From IMG/VR virus record IMGVR_UViG_3300025098_000224, positions 1 to 27,776 of that record: DNA of 27,776 nucleotides; one strand, written 5' to 3'. The translations under genes were made by a program, and so were the position numbers. Shown here one piece after another: positions 11,980 through 19,957 of this stretch (position 1 is the stretch's first letter; each line of letters starts with the position of its first letter). The notes below the pieces were generated by a model, which was given only the letters and a program-made list of their open reading frames with translations, did not search any database and was not told the DNA's origin. The DNA is from a virus.

Positions 11980-14118
11980 TCATGAGATAGCCTGAGCAAA
12001 CTGCTCAAGCAAAATTTTAGATTTATTGTTTTTTTGGATATGAGCAGAAAAGTGACGGGCCAATTTTCCTTGTTCCCTTGCGGATGATTTAATGCTTTCG
12101 TTTGGCGAATCGCAATAATCAAAGTCATCATTATGAACTTTTACATCCACTGGAAGAATAAAGTGTTGATTATAGCCCAAGTAATTTTGTGATTCCACAA
12201 CATTATTTTTATGCATTTCCTTTTTAATCTTAAAAATGTCTTTACCTTTTATACTTGAAAGATATTTAAGCTGCTGGTTAAGATATCTTCTATTGTTTGG
12301 AAGATAATATCCAATCGTGTTGACATTCTTGGCGTCTGCCAGCATTTCTACAAATTTTGCAGTACGCAAATGGGCAGATCTAGGGATTTCGTATGTTTTG
12401 TTTTTAATACTAACCAAATAGTGTTCCGCACAATAACGAGAAGTTTTAGCCGGAGATGAATCGCCGTCAGTCAAAACAATAGTATTTAATTTTTGAACAC
12501 GATGAGCTTTTCTAAACTCGTCAATAAGTGCGTGAGCAATCACTAAAACATTTTGCGTAGGTGTCCCTCCCATATAATCAGCAGGGGTGCCAAGGAGACC
12601 TTCACTACAACCTACTTCAAATCGGTCTGCGATGGCCATACAAAATCTATCGTATGCCATTTCGTATACCTGTTTAGACATTTTGCTGGAAAAGTGTTCC
12701 ACAATGCGTGTATTAGTCAAATTAAACATGTTGTCATTTGAACTATCATCATATTGGCGCTCTTCAAAATTTATAGTTGTGAAAGAAAAAACCCTAAAAG
12801 GAATGCCGGCCATTTTGCAAAAATGCACCAAATTTAACGTATGCTCAAGCATATGATAAAACTGATTATGCATTGAAGCAGAAAAGTCAATAAAGAAAAT
12901 CATTCCATGACTTTTGGCATCGTACTTTTCAAATACACTATTGAAGATGTCATCTTTAATTTTATAAGAGTAAAGCCTGTTTGGATTAAGTGTGCCCGTT
13001 TTACTTTCTTTTCCGCGGGCATATTCATAAGCGGCCCTTTTTCTTTCAAAAGCTCTGGCTAAAATTGTGCCTTTCTTTCTAGTTCTCTTTTTTATCAGCA
13101 TTCCAGATGTGCTGATTTGTGACGTGTATGGATTGAAATGTGGTTCTTGAGTATTTTTGACGTACTTACTAAAATACTCTTTATAAGGAACAACATACTT
13201 AAGTAAATTTTCGTTGCTTTGAAAGACAACAGGCACCACTCCTCTATTTTTAAAAGATGCCGATTTGTCAATTAGATTTTTCTCAAAACTATCATCAATG
13301 GCTGTATCTTCTTTATCACAAATTTCGTTATCAGAATCTTCACCACCTGAATTGTTATTGCCAAAATCTTCGGTTCCAAAATCTTCGCCGCCATTTTCTT
13401 CTAAATCGGCATCAGAATCACCGGTGTTAGTATTAGAATCACCGGCATCAGATTCGTCAGTATCAGAATCATCGTAAAAATCAGGCGTATCTATGGAAGC
13501 AGATGGATCAAAAAGACTACCCTGTGGATCTGGTTGCTCATTCTTCTTTTTATTTTGTGAAATGAATTTTAGGATTTTGTGATATACACGAATCACATCA
13601 TCCCACGTTTCTGCAGAATAACATTCGTTGTAGAGATCCATTTCCTCGTTGTTAAGAGGTATGTCTACGTGATTTCCAATTTTAGCGTGAAGATTTAGGC
13701 GATTTGGAAACGACATTTTATTTATGTTTGCCTTATTGCCCAAGTTAAAAAAGTCGGAATCTACAAGTTCTTTATAGGCAGTATGAAAAATGCGAGGTAA
13801 AGAAGGATAAAGATTTTGTACAAGCCTTTCAATTCGAACATCCTCAATGACATTCAATAATTGGAAGTGCTTAGTGCCATGGTCTTTCTCAAATTGCTCG
13901 ACATCGTCTTTAAGTGTATAAAGAGCATGACCTACTTCATGCGCAATTAGCATATCATAAACCATGATGCCCATGTCTTTCCAAGCTGGCAATACGAGGT
14001 TGCGATTAACAACATCAAAACTTGCAGTGTCTGCTATAGGGTCATGTATGACGGTAATGTTTTCTTTAGCAAGGAGTTTTGCTAAAGTTGATTTATGTTG
14101 AAGTTTTAAAATTTCCAT
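11980..14118 (-). CDS. CobT-like VWA protein with HEXXH metallopeptidase motif
   Basis: A 712-residue protein in three parts. The N-terminal domain carries MLIAHEVGHALYTL with H60-E61-x-x-H64, followed about 30 residues later by NVIEDVRIERL (E92, E97), a gluzincin-like arrangement in which the second element supplies the third zinc ligand. Residues about 208-275 are a very acidic Asp/Ser/Glu/Asn linker. The C-terminal half is a von Willebrand A domain with the MIDAS motif D411-x-S413-x-S415 in FFIDFSASMHNQF and a later LTDGDSSP. Bacterial CobT has a similar acidic-linker-VWA layout and pairs with CobS; the MoxR/CobS-like ATPase is next downstream. The start at 14118, seven codons inside the frame, avoids overlap with the upstream tRNA. 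Proteolysis is inferred. Confidence 0.82.
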   Translation of the reverse strand: MEILKLQHKSTLAKLLAKENITVIHDPIADTASFDVVNRNLVLPAWKDMGIMVYDMLIAHEVGHALYTLKDDVEQFEKDHGTKHFQLLNVIEDVRIERLVQNLYPSLPRIFHTAYKELVDSDFFNLGNKANINKMSFPNRLNLHAKIGNHVDIPLNNEEMDLYNECYSAETWDDVIRVYHKILKFISQNKKKNEQPDPQGSLFDPSASIDTPDFYDDSDTDESDAGDSNTNTGDSDADLEENGGEDFGTEDFGNNNSGGEDSDNEICDKEDTAIDDSFEKNLIDKSASFKNRGVVPVVFQSNENLLKYVVPYKEYFSKYVKNTQEPHFNPYTSQISTSGMLIKKRTRKKGTILARAFERKRAAYEYARGKESKTGTLNPNRLYSYKIKDDIFNSVFEKYDAKSHGMIFFIDFSASMHNQFYHMLEHTLNLVHFCKMAGIPFRVFSFTTINFEERQYDDSSNDNMFNLTNTRIVEHFSSKMSKQVYEMAYDRFCMAIADRFEVGCSEGLLGTPADYMGGTPTQNVLVIAHALIDEFRKAHRVQKLNTIVLTDGDSSPAKTSRYCAEHYLVSIKNKTYEIPRSAHLRTAKFVEMLADAKNVNTIGYYLPNNRRYLNQQLKYLSSIKGKDIFKIKKEMHKNNVVESQNYLGYNQHFILPVDVKVHNDDFDYCDSPNESIKSSAREQGKLARHFSAHIQKNNKSKILLEQFAQAIS

Positions 14119-14131
14119 AATATAAAAAGTT

Positions 14132-14208
14132 TGGTACACCCAGCTGGGCTCGAACCAGCAACCTACCGCTTAGAAGGCGGTGGCTCTATCCAATTGAGCT
14201 ATGGGCGC
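14132..14208 (-). tRNA. tRNA-Arg(UCU), CCA encoded
   Basis: A complete cloverleaf on the minus strand. The acceptor GCGCCCA pairs with TGGGTGT (two G-U pairs), the D-arm contains AGCTCAATTGGATAGAGC, the anticodon stem ACCGC/GCGGT holds the loop CTTCTAA with anticodon TCT, and the T-arm has GGTTCGAGCC. The 3' end ACCA is encoded (discriminator A at 14135, CCA 14134-14132). It reads AGA, a codon favoured by AT-rich genomes. It lies between the 76-residue gene, whose last 10 nt it overlaps, and the VWA gene, and would be processed from their transcript. Confidence 0.96.
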
Positions 14209-14429
14209 TGTGTATCAAGAGCAATCAGGTCAGTAGTGACCATAAGTTCGGAATCCTCAGATTTCTTGAATGTTTCCATAGGAACACAAATGGTCGCGCT
14301 ACGACTTTCCTTTACGCTAAAGAGCTCTTTCTGAACGGCGGCGCGCTGAGCAAGCTCCTTGTTAAGGGCTTTTTGAAGACGGTCGATATCGTATTGCGAA
14401 ACAATCATGGTAGCGTTTTCCTTAATCAT
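14199..14429 (-). CDS. Small hypothetical protein upstream of tRNA-Arg
   Basis: A 76-residue protein not recognised. Residues 10-40 form a charged helix (DIDRLQKALNKELAQRAAVQKEL), possibly a short coiled coil, followed by beta-rich SATICVPMETF. The start MIKENATM is supported by a promoter whose -10 ends 6 nt before the ATG; an alternative ATG at residue 8 would shorten it. The reading frame runs 10 nt into the 5' end of the tRNA gene, so tRNA processing would cut the mRNA inside its stop region. Confidence 0.65.
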   Translation of the reverse strand: MIKENATMIVSQYDIDRLQKALNKELAQRAAVQKELFSVKESRSATICVPMETFKKSEDSELMVTTDLIALDTQRP

Positions 14430-14435
14430 GATAGT

Positions 14436-14463
14436 ATTCTAACAAAATGTCGTAAAATGTACA
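14436..14463 (-). promoter_or_regulatory. Phage promoter TGTACA-N16-TAGAAT
   Basis: Minus-strand TGTACA (14458-14463) and TAGAAT (14436-14441), spacer 16 nt, -10 ending 6 nt before the ATG at 14429. The ACTTTTTTATGTAC context is shared exactly with the promoter at 2280-2308. It should drive the 76-residue gene, the tRNA and the VWA gene. Confidence 0.75.
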
Positions 14464-14575
14464 TAAAAAAGTGCTGGCGCTAGTCCTTTAAAACCAACTC
14501 CTTACACATTGGGCTGCATTTTGTTCACAAGTCCCTTAGAACTAATCACTTACACACGTGATTGATTACCAACCA

Positions 14576-16285
14576 CTAAGCCTTAATCTGAGAAAAATTG
14601 CCGTTTTTCTCAAATGTGATCTTAGCAGGGAACTTACCCTCCAACTCGGCGTGCTTATGGGAAATCACAAATGTATTTGTGTCATCCTTAAGCGTATAAA
14701 GAATTTTCATCAGATTATCAACACCGTCGGAATCCATACTCGAATCAAACGTTTCGTCGAGAATAAGAAGATTTGTGTTTGCAGAGTTTTTCATTTTTGC
14801 GATTTGTCTCCAAGCAAACAAAAGACTTAAATCAATTCTTTGTTTTTCGCCTTCAGAAAAAGAAGCATAACTAAAATCATCACGATGGCGTGATCGAATA
14901 GTTTCGTTAAACGATTCGTCAAGATTAAATAGAACAAAAAAGTCAAGGACCTGCAAATACTGATTAATGAGCTTATTCATTACAGGCAAATACTGACGAA
15001 TAACCTTTGTCTTAATTCCAGTATCCCGAAGAAGTTCGCCAATTGCTTCATAGTATGAGCTAAGTTGACTTTGTTCAGTTTTTTCTGTTTGTAATGTGTT
15101 TCTTTTTTCCTGATCAGCCAAGAGTTTTGTTTTTGCTTTAGAAGTATCTTGCTTAGTTGCAACGCTCTTACTTAAAGCCTTTATTCTTTTTTCAATTAGT
15201 GTGATCCGAGTTTGATTTGAGCGAATACTTGAGTCTACCTCATTTAGGTGTGTATACGATTTTTGCAAATCTGCGATTTCTTTGTCAATCTTATCAAGCT
15301 TACCATTAATGGATTTATAGCTTATGTGCAAATTTTTGGCATGGGTCTTACACTCATCGTTTTTTTGTTTTTTCAAATCGGCAGAAAGCGCTTGCGCGCA
15401 CGTAGGACACGTGTCGTGTTTTTCATAAAAGCGGGCTTGCTTTACAACATCATCCATCTGAAGCTTTAAAGACGATTTTTGAATTTTAGTATCGTTCTTT
15501 AATTCTTGTGATGACTTTAATGCGTTTGATACCTTATCAAATTTATTGTCGTATTTGGATTGAAGGCTCGTATTGCTTTCTGATAAGACCTTCACCTCTT
15601 CCTTTAGCGTGGTGAGTTCCTTTTTTCTTTTTTCATTTTGAGAAGAATCAATTTTTTCCAACTCATTAATGTGATCAATTTGTAGCTTAATAGTTTCCTG
15701 AAGAATGTTCAGCTGATTATCTGTTTCATTAATTTCGTTCTTAAGAAGACCTGCCCTTTCTTTAAGGACAACATTCATTTTAGTAAAAACACCAATGTCA
15801 AGTAATTCCTCAATCACTGCCCGGCGTTGATGAGACGGCAGCTGCATAAAGGGAACAAAATTCGAAGAACCAAGGACCACGACTTGATGAAATGATTTGT
15901 GGTTAAGCTTAAGAATATTTTGCTCAATGATTTTTTGATAATCGCGACTGTGCGATTCTTGATTTAACAATTGGCCATTTCGATAAACCTCAAAAATATT
16001 TGGCTTCATTCCTCGAACAATTTTGTAATCAGTTGGACCTACACTAAAGTGAACAGTGACAAGACAATTTTTATTGTTGATCGTATTGACAAGTTGAGGC
16101 TTATTAATGTTACGGTGTGGCTTACCAAATAAAGCAAACGATAAGGCATCAAGCATAGTAGACTTTCCGGCACCGTTTGAGCCTACTACTAAAGTCGAGG
16201 CGTTCTTGTTTAAATAAACAGAGCTTGCTTTATTTCCTGTCGACAAAAAGTTTTGCCATTCCAATTTTTTAAATTCTAAAATCAT
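14576..16285 (-). CDS. 46: Recombination endonuclease ATPase subunit (T4 gp46, Rad50/SbcC-like)
   Basis: A 569-residue SMC-like ATPase; T4 gp46 is 560. The N-terminal Walker A is GSNGAGKS (35-42), followed by the Q-loop region with HQVVVLGSSNFVPFMQLP. Two long coiled-coil arms (about 180-280 and 300-400) flank a zinc hook C293-P-T-C296. The C-terminal half has the ABC signature FSEGEKQRIDLSL and Walker B LLILDETFDSSMD. With gp47 it resects DNA ends for recombination-dependent replication. It overlaps gene 47 in an ATGA junction. All catalytic elements are intact. Between its stop and the next promoter are about 110 nt with a small AATCAC/GTGATT hairpin. Confidence 0.97.
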   Translation of the reverse strand: MILEFKKLEWQNFLSTGNKASSVYLNKNASTLVVGSNGAGKSTMLDALSFALFGKPHRNINKPQLVNTINNKNCLVTVHFSVGPTDYKIVRGMKPNIFEVYRNGQLLNQESHSRDYQKIIEQNILKLNHKSFHQVVVLGSSNFVPFMQLPSHQRRAVIEELLDIGVFTKMNVVLKERAGLLKNEINETDNQLNILQETIKLQIDHINELEKIDSSQNEKRKKELTTLKEEVKVLSESNTSLQSKYDNKFDKVSNALKSSQELKNDTKIQKSSLKLQMDDVVKQARFYEKHDTCPTCAQALSADLKKQKNDECKTHAKNLHISYKSINGKLDKIDKEIADLQKSYTHLNEVDSSIRSNQTRITLIEKRIKALSKSVATKQDTSKAKTKLLADQEKRNTLQTEKTEQSQLSSYYEAIGELLRDTGIKTKVIRQYLPVMNKLINQYLQVLDFFVLFNLDESFNETIRSRHRDDFSYASFSEGEKQRIDLSLLFAWRQIAKMKNSANTNLLILDETFDSSMDSDGVDNLMKILYTLKDDTNTFVISHKHAELEGKFPAKITFEKNGNFSQIKA

Positions 16286-17340
16286 ATTGCGTCTAAGGCC
16301 TGTGCTTCTGTTAATAGTTCTTGAAGCATTTTCTTTAAGATGTCTTGGTCTAAGTTTGTTTCAGTGGCATCAATGTAACTATTCAAAAGTGTGGATGTAT
16401 CGTCAACTTTTACATCGTCATCATTTATTTTTTCACCTGCGTACTCATCAAAGTTTTCGATGATCTTTACTTCGTAAGGTTTAAAGTCATAAATTTTTTC
16501 TATGAACTTATCAAACTTGTAAAGGTCCTTTTTATTGGAAACAATTACTTTGACATAGTTGTCTTCGACCATGTCTTTTGTCACGTCGATTTCATCATCT
16601 TCGTTATAGTAGAATTTACGAAATAGAACATGCGGATTCTTAATAGCAGAAAGCTTTCGTGTTTCAGTATCCAAAACATGAAAATACTTTGGATCACCTG
16701 CATCGGACCACGTCAATTCAAACTGCGTACCAAGATAAGTGACATTAGAACGAGAACTTTTTGTATGATAGTGCCCACTATAAACAGCATCGTATCGATC
16801 AAAAATCGATTTGTCCATGCCATGAGACTTAATTGTTGCATTACCCATGTACTTGAATCCACTCAACTCTAAGTGGCCCATCATAATAGATGCCTTTGAG
16901 TTTTTGATAAAGTCCATTGACTTATCATAATTCTCTTCACACATCCATGGCAATAAACCAATGTCTAGTCCTTCATAACATTTTACAGTGGGTTCTTCAT
17001 GAATGTGAATTCGATCAGAGTATTGCTTAAGTATTTCGCGTAAAGAATTTAGTGTGTTCGTGTTTTTATAATATACATCATGGTTACCAAGAATAATGTC
17101 CATGTGAATATCATAATCATACAACTTCTTAATAAAGTGCTCGTAGTTATGACGAAGAACTTTAAAGTTTACATATTTACGATGTTCAAAATAATCACCT
17201 AAATGAATAATCTTTTGAATGTTATTCTTTTCTAAATATGGAAAGAACACACTATCATAAAACTTGGCCGTATGCTTAAGAAAAATATCCGAGCCATTCT
17301 TTACGCCTGCGTGCGTATCAGAGATAAGAGCGATTTTCAT
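16282..17340 (-). CDS. 47: Recombination endonuclease nuclease subunit (T4 gp47, Mre11/SbcD-like)
   Basis: A 352-residue calcineurin-type phosphoesterase; T4 gp47 is 339. Metal-binding motifs are in order: D8-x-H10 in LISDTHAG, GDYFEHR (D49), GNHD (85-88), GHLE (H156) and GHYH (H190, H192). It forms the nuclease of the gp46/47 complex. It starts directly at the gene 55 stop (overlap of 4 nt) and overlaps gene 46, so 55-47-46 are one operon driven by the promoter at 17930-17958. The residues after about 250 are acidic and helical and would contact gp46. Confidence 0.97.
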   Translation of the reverse strand: MKIALISDTHAGVKNGSDIFLKHTAKFYDSVFFPYLEKNNIQKIIHLGDYFEHRKYVNFKVLRHNYEHFIKKLYDYDIHMDIILGNHDVYYKNTNTLNSLREILKQYSDRIHIHEEPTVKCYEGLDIGLLPWMCEENYDKSMDFIKNSKASIMMGHLELSGFKYMGNATIKSHGMDKSIFDRYDAVYSGHYHTKSSRSNVTYLGTQFELTWSDAGDPKYFHVLDTETRKLSAIKNPHVLFRKFYYNEDDEIDVTKDMVEDNYVKVIVSNKKDLYKFDKFIEKIYDFKPYEVKIIENFDEYAGEKINDDDVKVDDTSTLLNSYIDATETNLDQDILKKMLQELLTEAQALDAI

Positions 17341-17912
17341 TTATTGAAAAATTTGTCAAGTTTCCCCGCAACCTTTTTCTTTACTCTCTTATTTTTTTGT
17401 GCTTTTTTGAATTCTTTAATCGATTCATCACGCTTTCGAACTGCATGAGTTTTTTGCTTAATTCGATCAACGATTCCTAGAGCATCTGGGTGATTGCCCG
17501 AATCCATTACTTCATAAGCACCGGCGTGTTCCATGTATTTTTCTTTAATATCCTGTTGCTTTTTCTCTTTAGCAATTCTACGTAAGAATGCATAATAAGA
17601 TATTTGCGTAAAATATGCAAAGGCATTGGGTAGTCCAGTTCGAGTTGCCTTTTCAACATTATAGTTCATAATGGCCTTGATGCAATTTTCGACTGCATCC
17701 ATCACCATTTCTTCTCTATACGTGTATCCAGAAAAATTGGATTTGTGTGATAACCCTTCTGCAATTTTAAGAAAACACTCGCCGATATATTCGGTAATGA
17801 TAGGTTCTTCTTTATTTTCTGATTTTGCTTCGTTTGCGCTATTTACATATTCAACGACGGCTTGAGAAAAATCTTTATTGTTAACGTAATGTGGTTTATC
17901 TTTCGCTTTCAT
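17337..17912 (-). CDS. 55: Late transcription sigma factor (T4 gp55)
   Basis: A 191-residue homologue of T4 gp55 (185 residues), the divergent sigma factor directing host RNA polymerase to TATAAATA late promoters with gp33 and the gp45 clamp. Shared blocks with remembered T4 gp55: KPHYVNNKDFSQAVVEY near the start, IAEGLSHKSNFSGYT (50-64) and NAFAYFTQISYYAFLRRIAKEKK (96-118). Several TATAAATA boxes in this window fit its activity. The start at 17912 is preceded by an ATG at 17923 that is followed at once by TAA, right where the predicted promoter would begin transcription. It shares its transcript with 47 and 46. Confidence 0.94.
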   Translation of the reverse strand: MKAKDKPHYVNNKDFSQAVVEYVNSANEAKSENKEEPIITEYIGECFLKIAEGLSHKSNFSGYTYREEMVMDAVENCIKAIMNYNVEKATRTGLPNAFAYFTQISYYAFLRRIAKEKKQQDIKEKYMEHAGAYEVMDSGNHPDALGIVDRIKQKTHAVRKRDESIKEFKKAQKNKRVKKKVAGKLDKFFNK

Positions 17913-17929
17913 AATTATTACATGAATGT

Positions 17930-17958
17930 ATTATATACTATAGAATTAGTATTGTACA
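17930..17958 (-). promoter_or_regulatory. Phage promoter TGTACA-N17-TATAAT for genes 55-47-46
   Basis: Minus-strand TGTACA (17953-17958) and a perfect TATAAT (17930-17935) with a 17-nt spacer. The -10 ends 6 nt before an ATG at 17923 that is immediately followed by TAA; the gene 55 start lies 11 nt further on. Confidence 0.75.
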
Positions 17959-17989
17959 TAACATTATGCTATAATAGTGCATTTTATTA

Positions 17990-18017
17990 TGTACAAATTT
18001 TTTATTCTTGGTATAAT
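17990..18017 (+). promoter_or_regulatory. Plus-strand promoter-like sequence TGTACA-N16-TATAAT
   Basis: TGTACA (17990-17995) and TATAAT (18012-18017) on the plus strand, spacer 16 nt, the same layout as the minus-strand phage promoters. It points away from gene 55 into the ends of the genes at 18039-19957, where no plus-strand gene is visible, so it would make antisense RNA. It may also be fortuitous in this AT-rich gap. Confidence 0.4.
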
Positions 18018-18038
18018 AGTTCTGTAACGAACGGAATA

Positions 18039-18464
18039 CTAATTATCCCATTGTTTCCTCCACTTATTAAATTGTGGATCAAGAACAGATGAACCTTGAT
18101 TATCAACTTCATCAGGAAATAGTTGATCGAGTATTGAATCTATTTCCCCTTCTGTCATAACAGCAGAAAGCTTATTCATAAGGTTATAACGATGATAATA
18201 GATTTTCAATTCAGGTGTTGTCGGAGATGCCACTAAGATTTTATCACCTTTAAGGGCAATTGGTTCTCCATCATTAGTGTGAAGCCACGGTTTTAAACTG
18301 CCTTCTCCCGATACATCGTACTTGAGTTCAAGTGGTTCTAAAAGATGGAACGTATCGTTATCAGCATCATACTCTTGTTCTAATGCTAAAATGTAGCTTC
18401 CATCTATAAGTCTAAACCCACTTACGAGATGATCATCTAAAAAGTCTCGAATTGCATAAATCAT
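18039..18464 (-). CDS. Conserved hypothetical protein between uvsW and 55
   Basis: A 141-residue protein in a position often occupied by an unnamed gene in marine T4-like phages. It looks beta-rich (VSGFRLIDGSYILALEQEYD, then FHLLEPLELKYD, then ALKGDKILVASPTTPELKIYYHRY), which could suit an Sm/SH3-like barrel, with a helical acidic C-terminus (MTEGEIDSILDQLFPDE). That fold suggestion is weak. It overlaps uvsW by 4 nt, so it is translationally coupled and probably shares its transcript. No catalytic motif is visible. Confidence 0.7.
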   Translation of the reverse strand: MIYAIRDFLDDHLVSGFRLIDGSYILALEQEYDADNDTFHLLEPLELKYDVSGEGSLKPWLHTNDGEPIALKGDKILVASPTTPELKIYYHRYNLMNKLSAVMTEGEIDSILDQLFPDEVDNQGSSVLDPQFNKWRKQWDN

Positions 18465-19957
18465 AGTGGAACTTCGTGTGTTTTATAGTTAAATTTTTCT
18501 TTAGCGTAAATCTTTACTCGCTGAATGGCATGATTGAGTGTGTAGTTCTTTCGTTTCTTCCAAGAAAGATCGTCTGCTAAATCGTAAATTGTCGTACCTT
18601 TACCGTCTTCTGTTTTTCTCAAACCTCGACCGATCGATTGTAAAATTCTTATTTGTGATTTTGTCGGTGAAGCAAACACGATGTTATGAAGATTGACAAT
18701 ATTTACACCGGTTGAAAATGTACCAACGCTTGCAACGATGATTGCATTTTTTTCCTTTTCGGTAATTTCCCGTATTCTTTCTCGCTCTTCGGCATTCACT
18801 GCACCTGAAACGAAAAATACTTTACGACCGGTTCCTTTTAATTTATTTATAAAGGCATCGTATAAAGGTTTACCATGCTTCTGCACAAGATTATAAAGAA
18901 CTAACGAGTTTCCACTCTGATCACACGTCAAATTTACAATAAAGCGATTTCTTTTTTCGTGTGAAACAATGAAATCAATTTCATCTTGGTACTTAAGTTG
19001 TCGACAAAACTTTCTTTCTTCGTCTTTATATTTTAATACCAGACATTGTACGGTTAACTGTGCCAGTGTATTTGAATCAATGAGTTCTTTCGTCGATGTA
19101 ACTTTATACACTGGTCCAAAGTTTCCTTCAAGCGTCATCTGATTTGAAACGGCATTATCAATTGTTCCTGTCGTGCCAATTCTATATTCAGCATTAACAA
19201 GGCGATTCATAATAGTCGTTAAACTTTTTGCTTTAAAGGTGTGTGCTTCATCGCCAATTACCATTCCATATTGTGTAAACCAATGAGGTGGAAGTTTAAT
19301 GGCGCTTTGCCATGTGGTAATTACTACCGAACTTTCAATATTAAGCTTTTCTTTGCCCGAATAAATTCTATGAACATCTTCTTCTACATCAAACTCGTTA
19401 TCTTTCCAAGAATAAGATTCAAAATCTTTGTACATTTGTTCAACCAACGATGTCGTCGGAACAACAATGAGAACCTTCTTATTCATTTCATGATTTAGGT
19501 AATGCCTCATCATAGTATAAATGATAAGTGATTTACCTGATCCAGTCGGTGAAATAAGAATCGTTCTTTTATTCTGAATAGCATGACAAAAAGCATCAAG
19601 TTGATAATCACGAGGCTTAATGTCTTTATCCTTTATCGTTAATTTACTATTGTCAATAAAGGATTGCAAATCTTTCTTTTCATAAAACTTATGAGATAAA
19701 GAATCATCGCATTCTAGTTTATAACCTCGTTCTTGACAAAACTCAGCAACTCGTGCAAGTAGACCAAACGGAAGTGTGTGTGATCGAGAATCGTATAAAC
19801 GGATTTTACCATCCCAAAGTTTATTTCGATATGCGGGCATAAACTTATAGCCCTCTGCGTAGAACGTAAAGTACTCTTGCAACTCCATCAGTATACCACT
19901 ATCGTCACTACGCAGCAGTACTTTAGATTCGTCTTTTTTAGTTACGTATAACATCAC
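18461..19957 (-). CDS. uvsW: UvsW RNA-DNA and DNA helicase
   Basis: A 498-residue superfamily 2 helicase; T4 UvsW is similar in length. The N-terminal domain (about 1-110) contains YRNKLWDGKIRLYD (43-56), typical of UvsW. The motor has Walker A SPTGSGKS (136-143), motif Ia VVPTTSL, a DEAH box (236-239), motif III GTTGT and motif VI QSIGRGLRK near residue 440. UvsW unwinds R-loops and branched DNA, shutting off origin initiation late in infection. It overlaps uvsY by 4 nt. An AGGA element lies shortly before the ATG. Confidence 0.96.
   Translation of the reverse strand: MMLYVTKKDESKVLLRSDDSGILMELQEYFTFYAEGYKFMPAYRNKLWDGKIRLYDSRSHTLPFGLLARVAEFCQERGYKLECDDSLSHKFYEKKDLQSFIDNSKLTIKDKDIKPRDYQLDAFCHAIQNKRTILISPTGSGKSLIIYTMMRHYLNHEMNKKVLIVVPTTSLVEQMYKDFESYSWKDNEFDVEEDVHRIYSGKEKLNIESSVVITTWQSAIKLPPHWFTQYGMVIGDEAHTFKAKSLTTIMNRLVNAEYRIGTTGTIDNAVSNQMTLEGNFGPVYKVTSTKELIDSNTLAQLTVQCLVLKYKDEERKFCRQLKYQDEIDFIVSHEKRNRFIVNLTCDQSGNSLVLYNLVQKHGKPLYDAFINKLKGTGRKVFFVSGAVNAEERERIREITEKEKNAIIVASVGTFSTGVNIVNLHNIVFASPTKSQIRILQSIGRGLRKTEDGKGTTIYDLADDLSWKKRKNYTLNHAIQRVKIYAKEKFNYKTHEVPL

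Noticed and set aside
14430-14575. A terminator after gene 46
   Set aside because: A T6 run and a GTTGG/CCAGC pairing exist, but the stem is short with a wobble and a bulge, so it is too weak to list; the AATCAC/GTGATT hairpin has no T-run.
18844-18851. Exact TATAAATA on the minus strand inside uvsW
   Set aside because: It encodes ordinary residues of UvsW and is far from any downstream start, so it is probably chance in AT-rich DNA.
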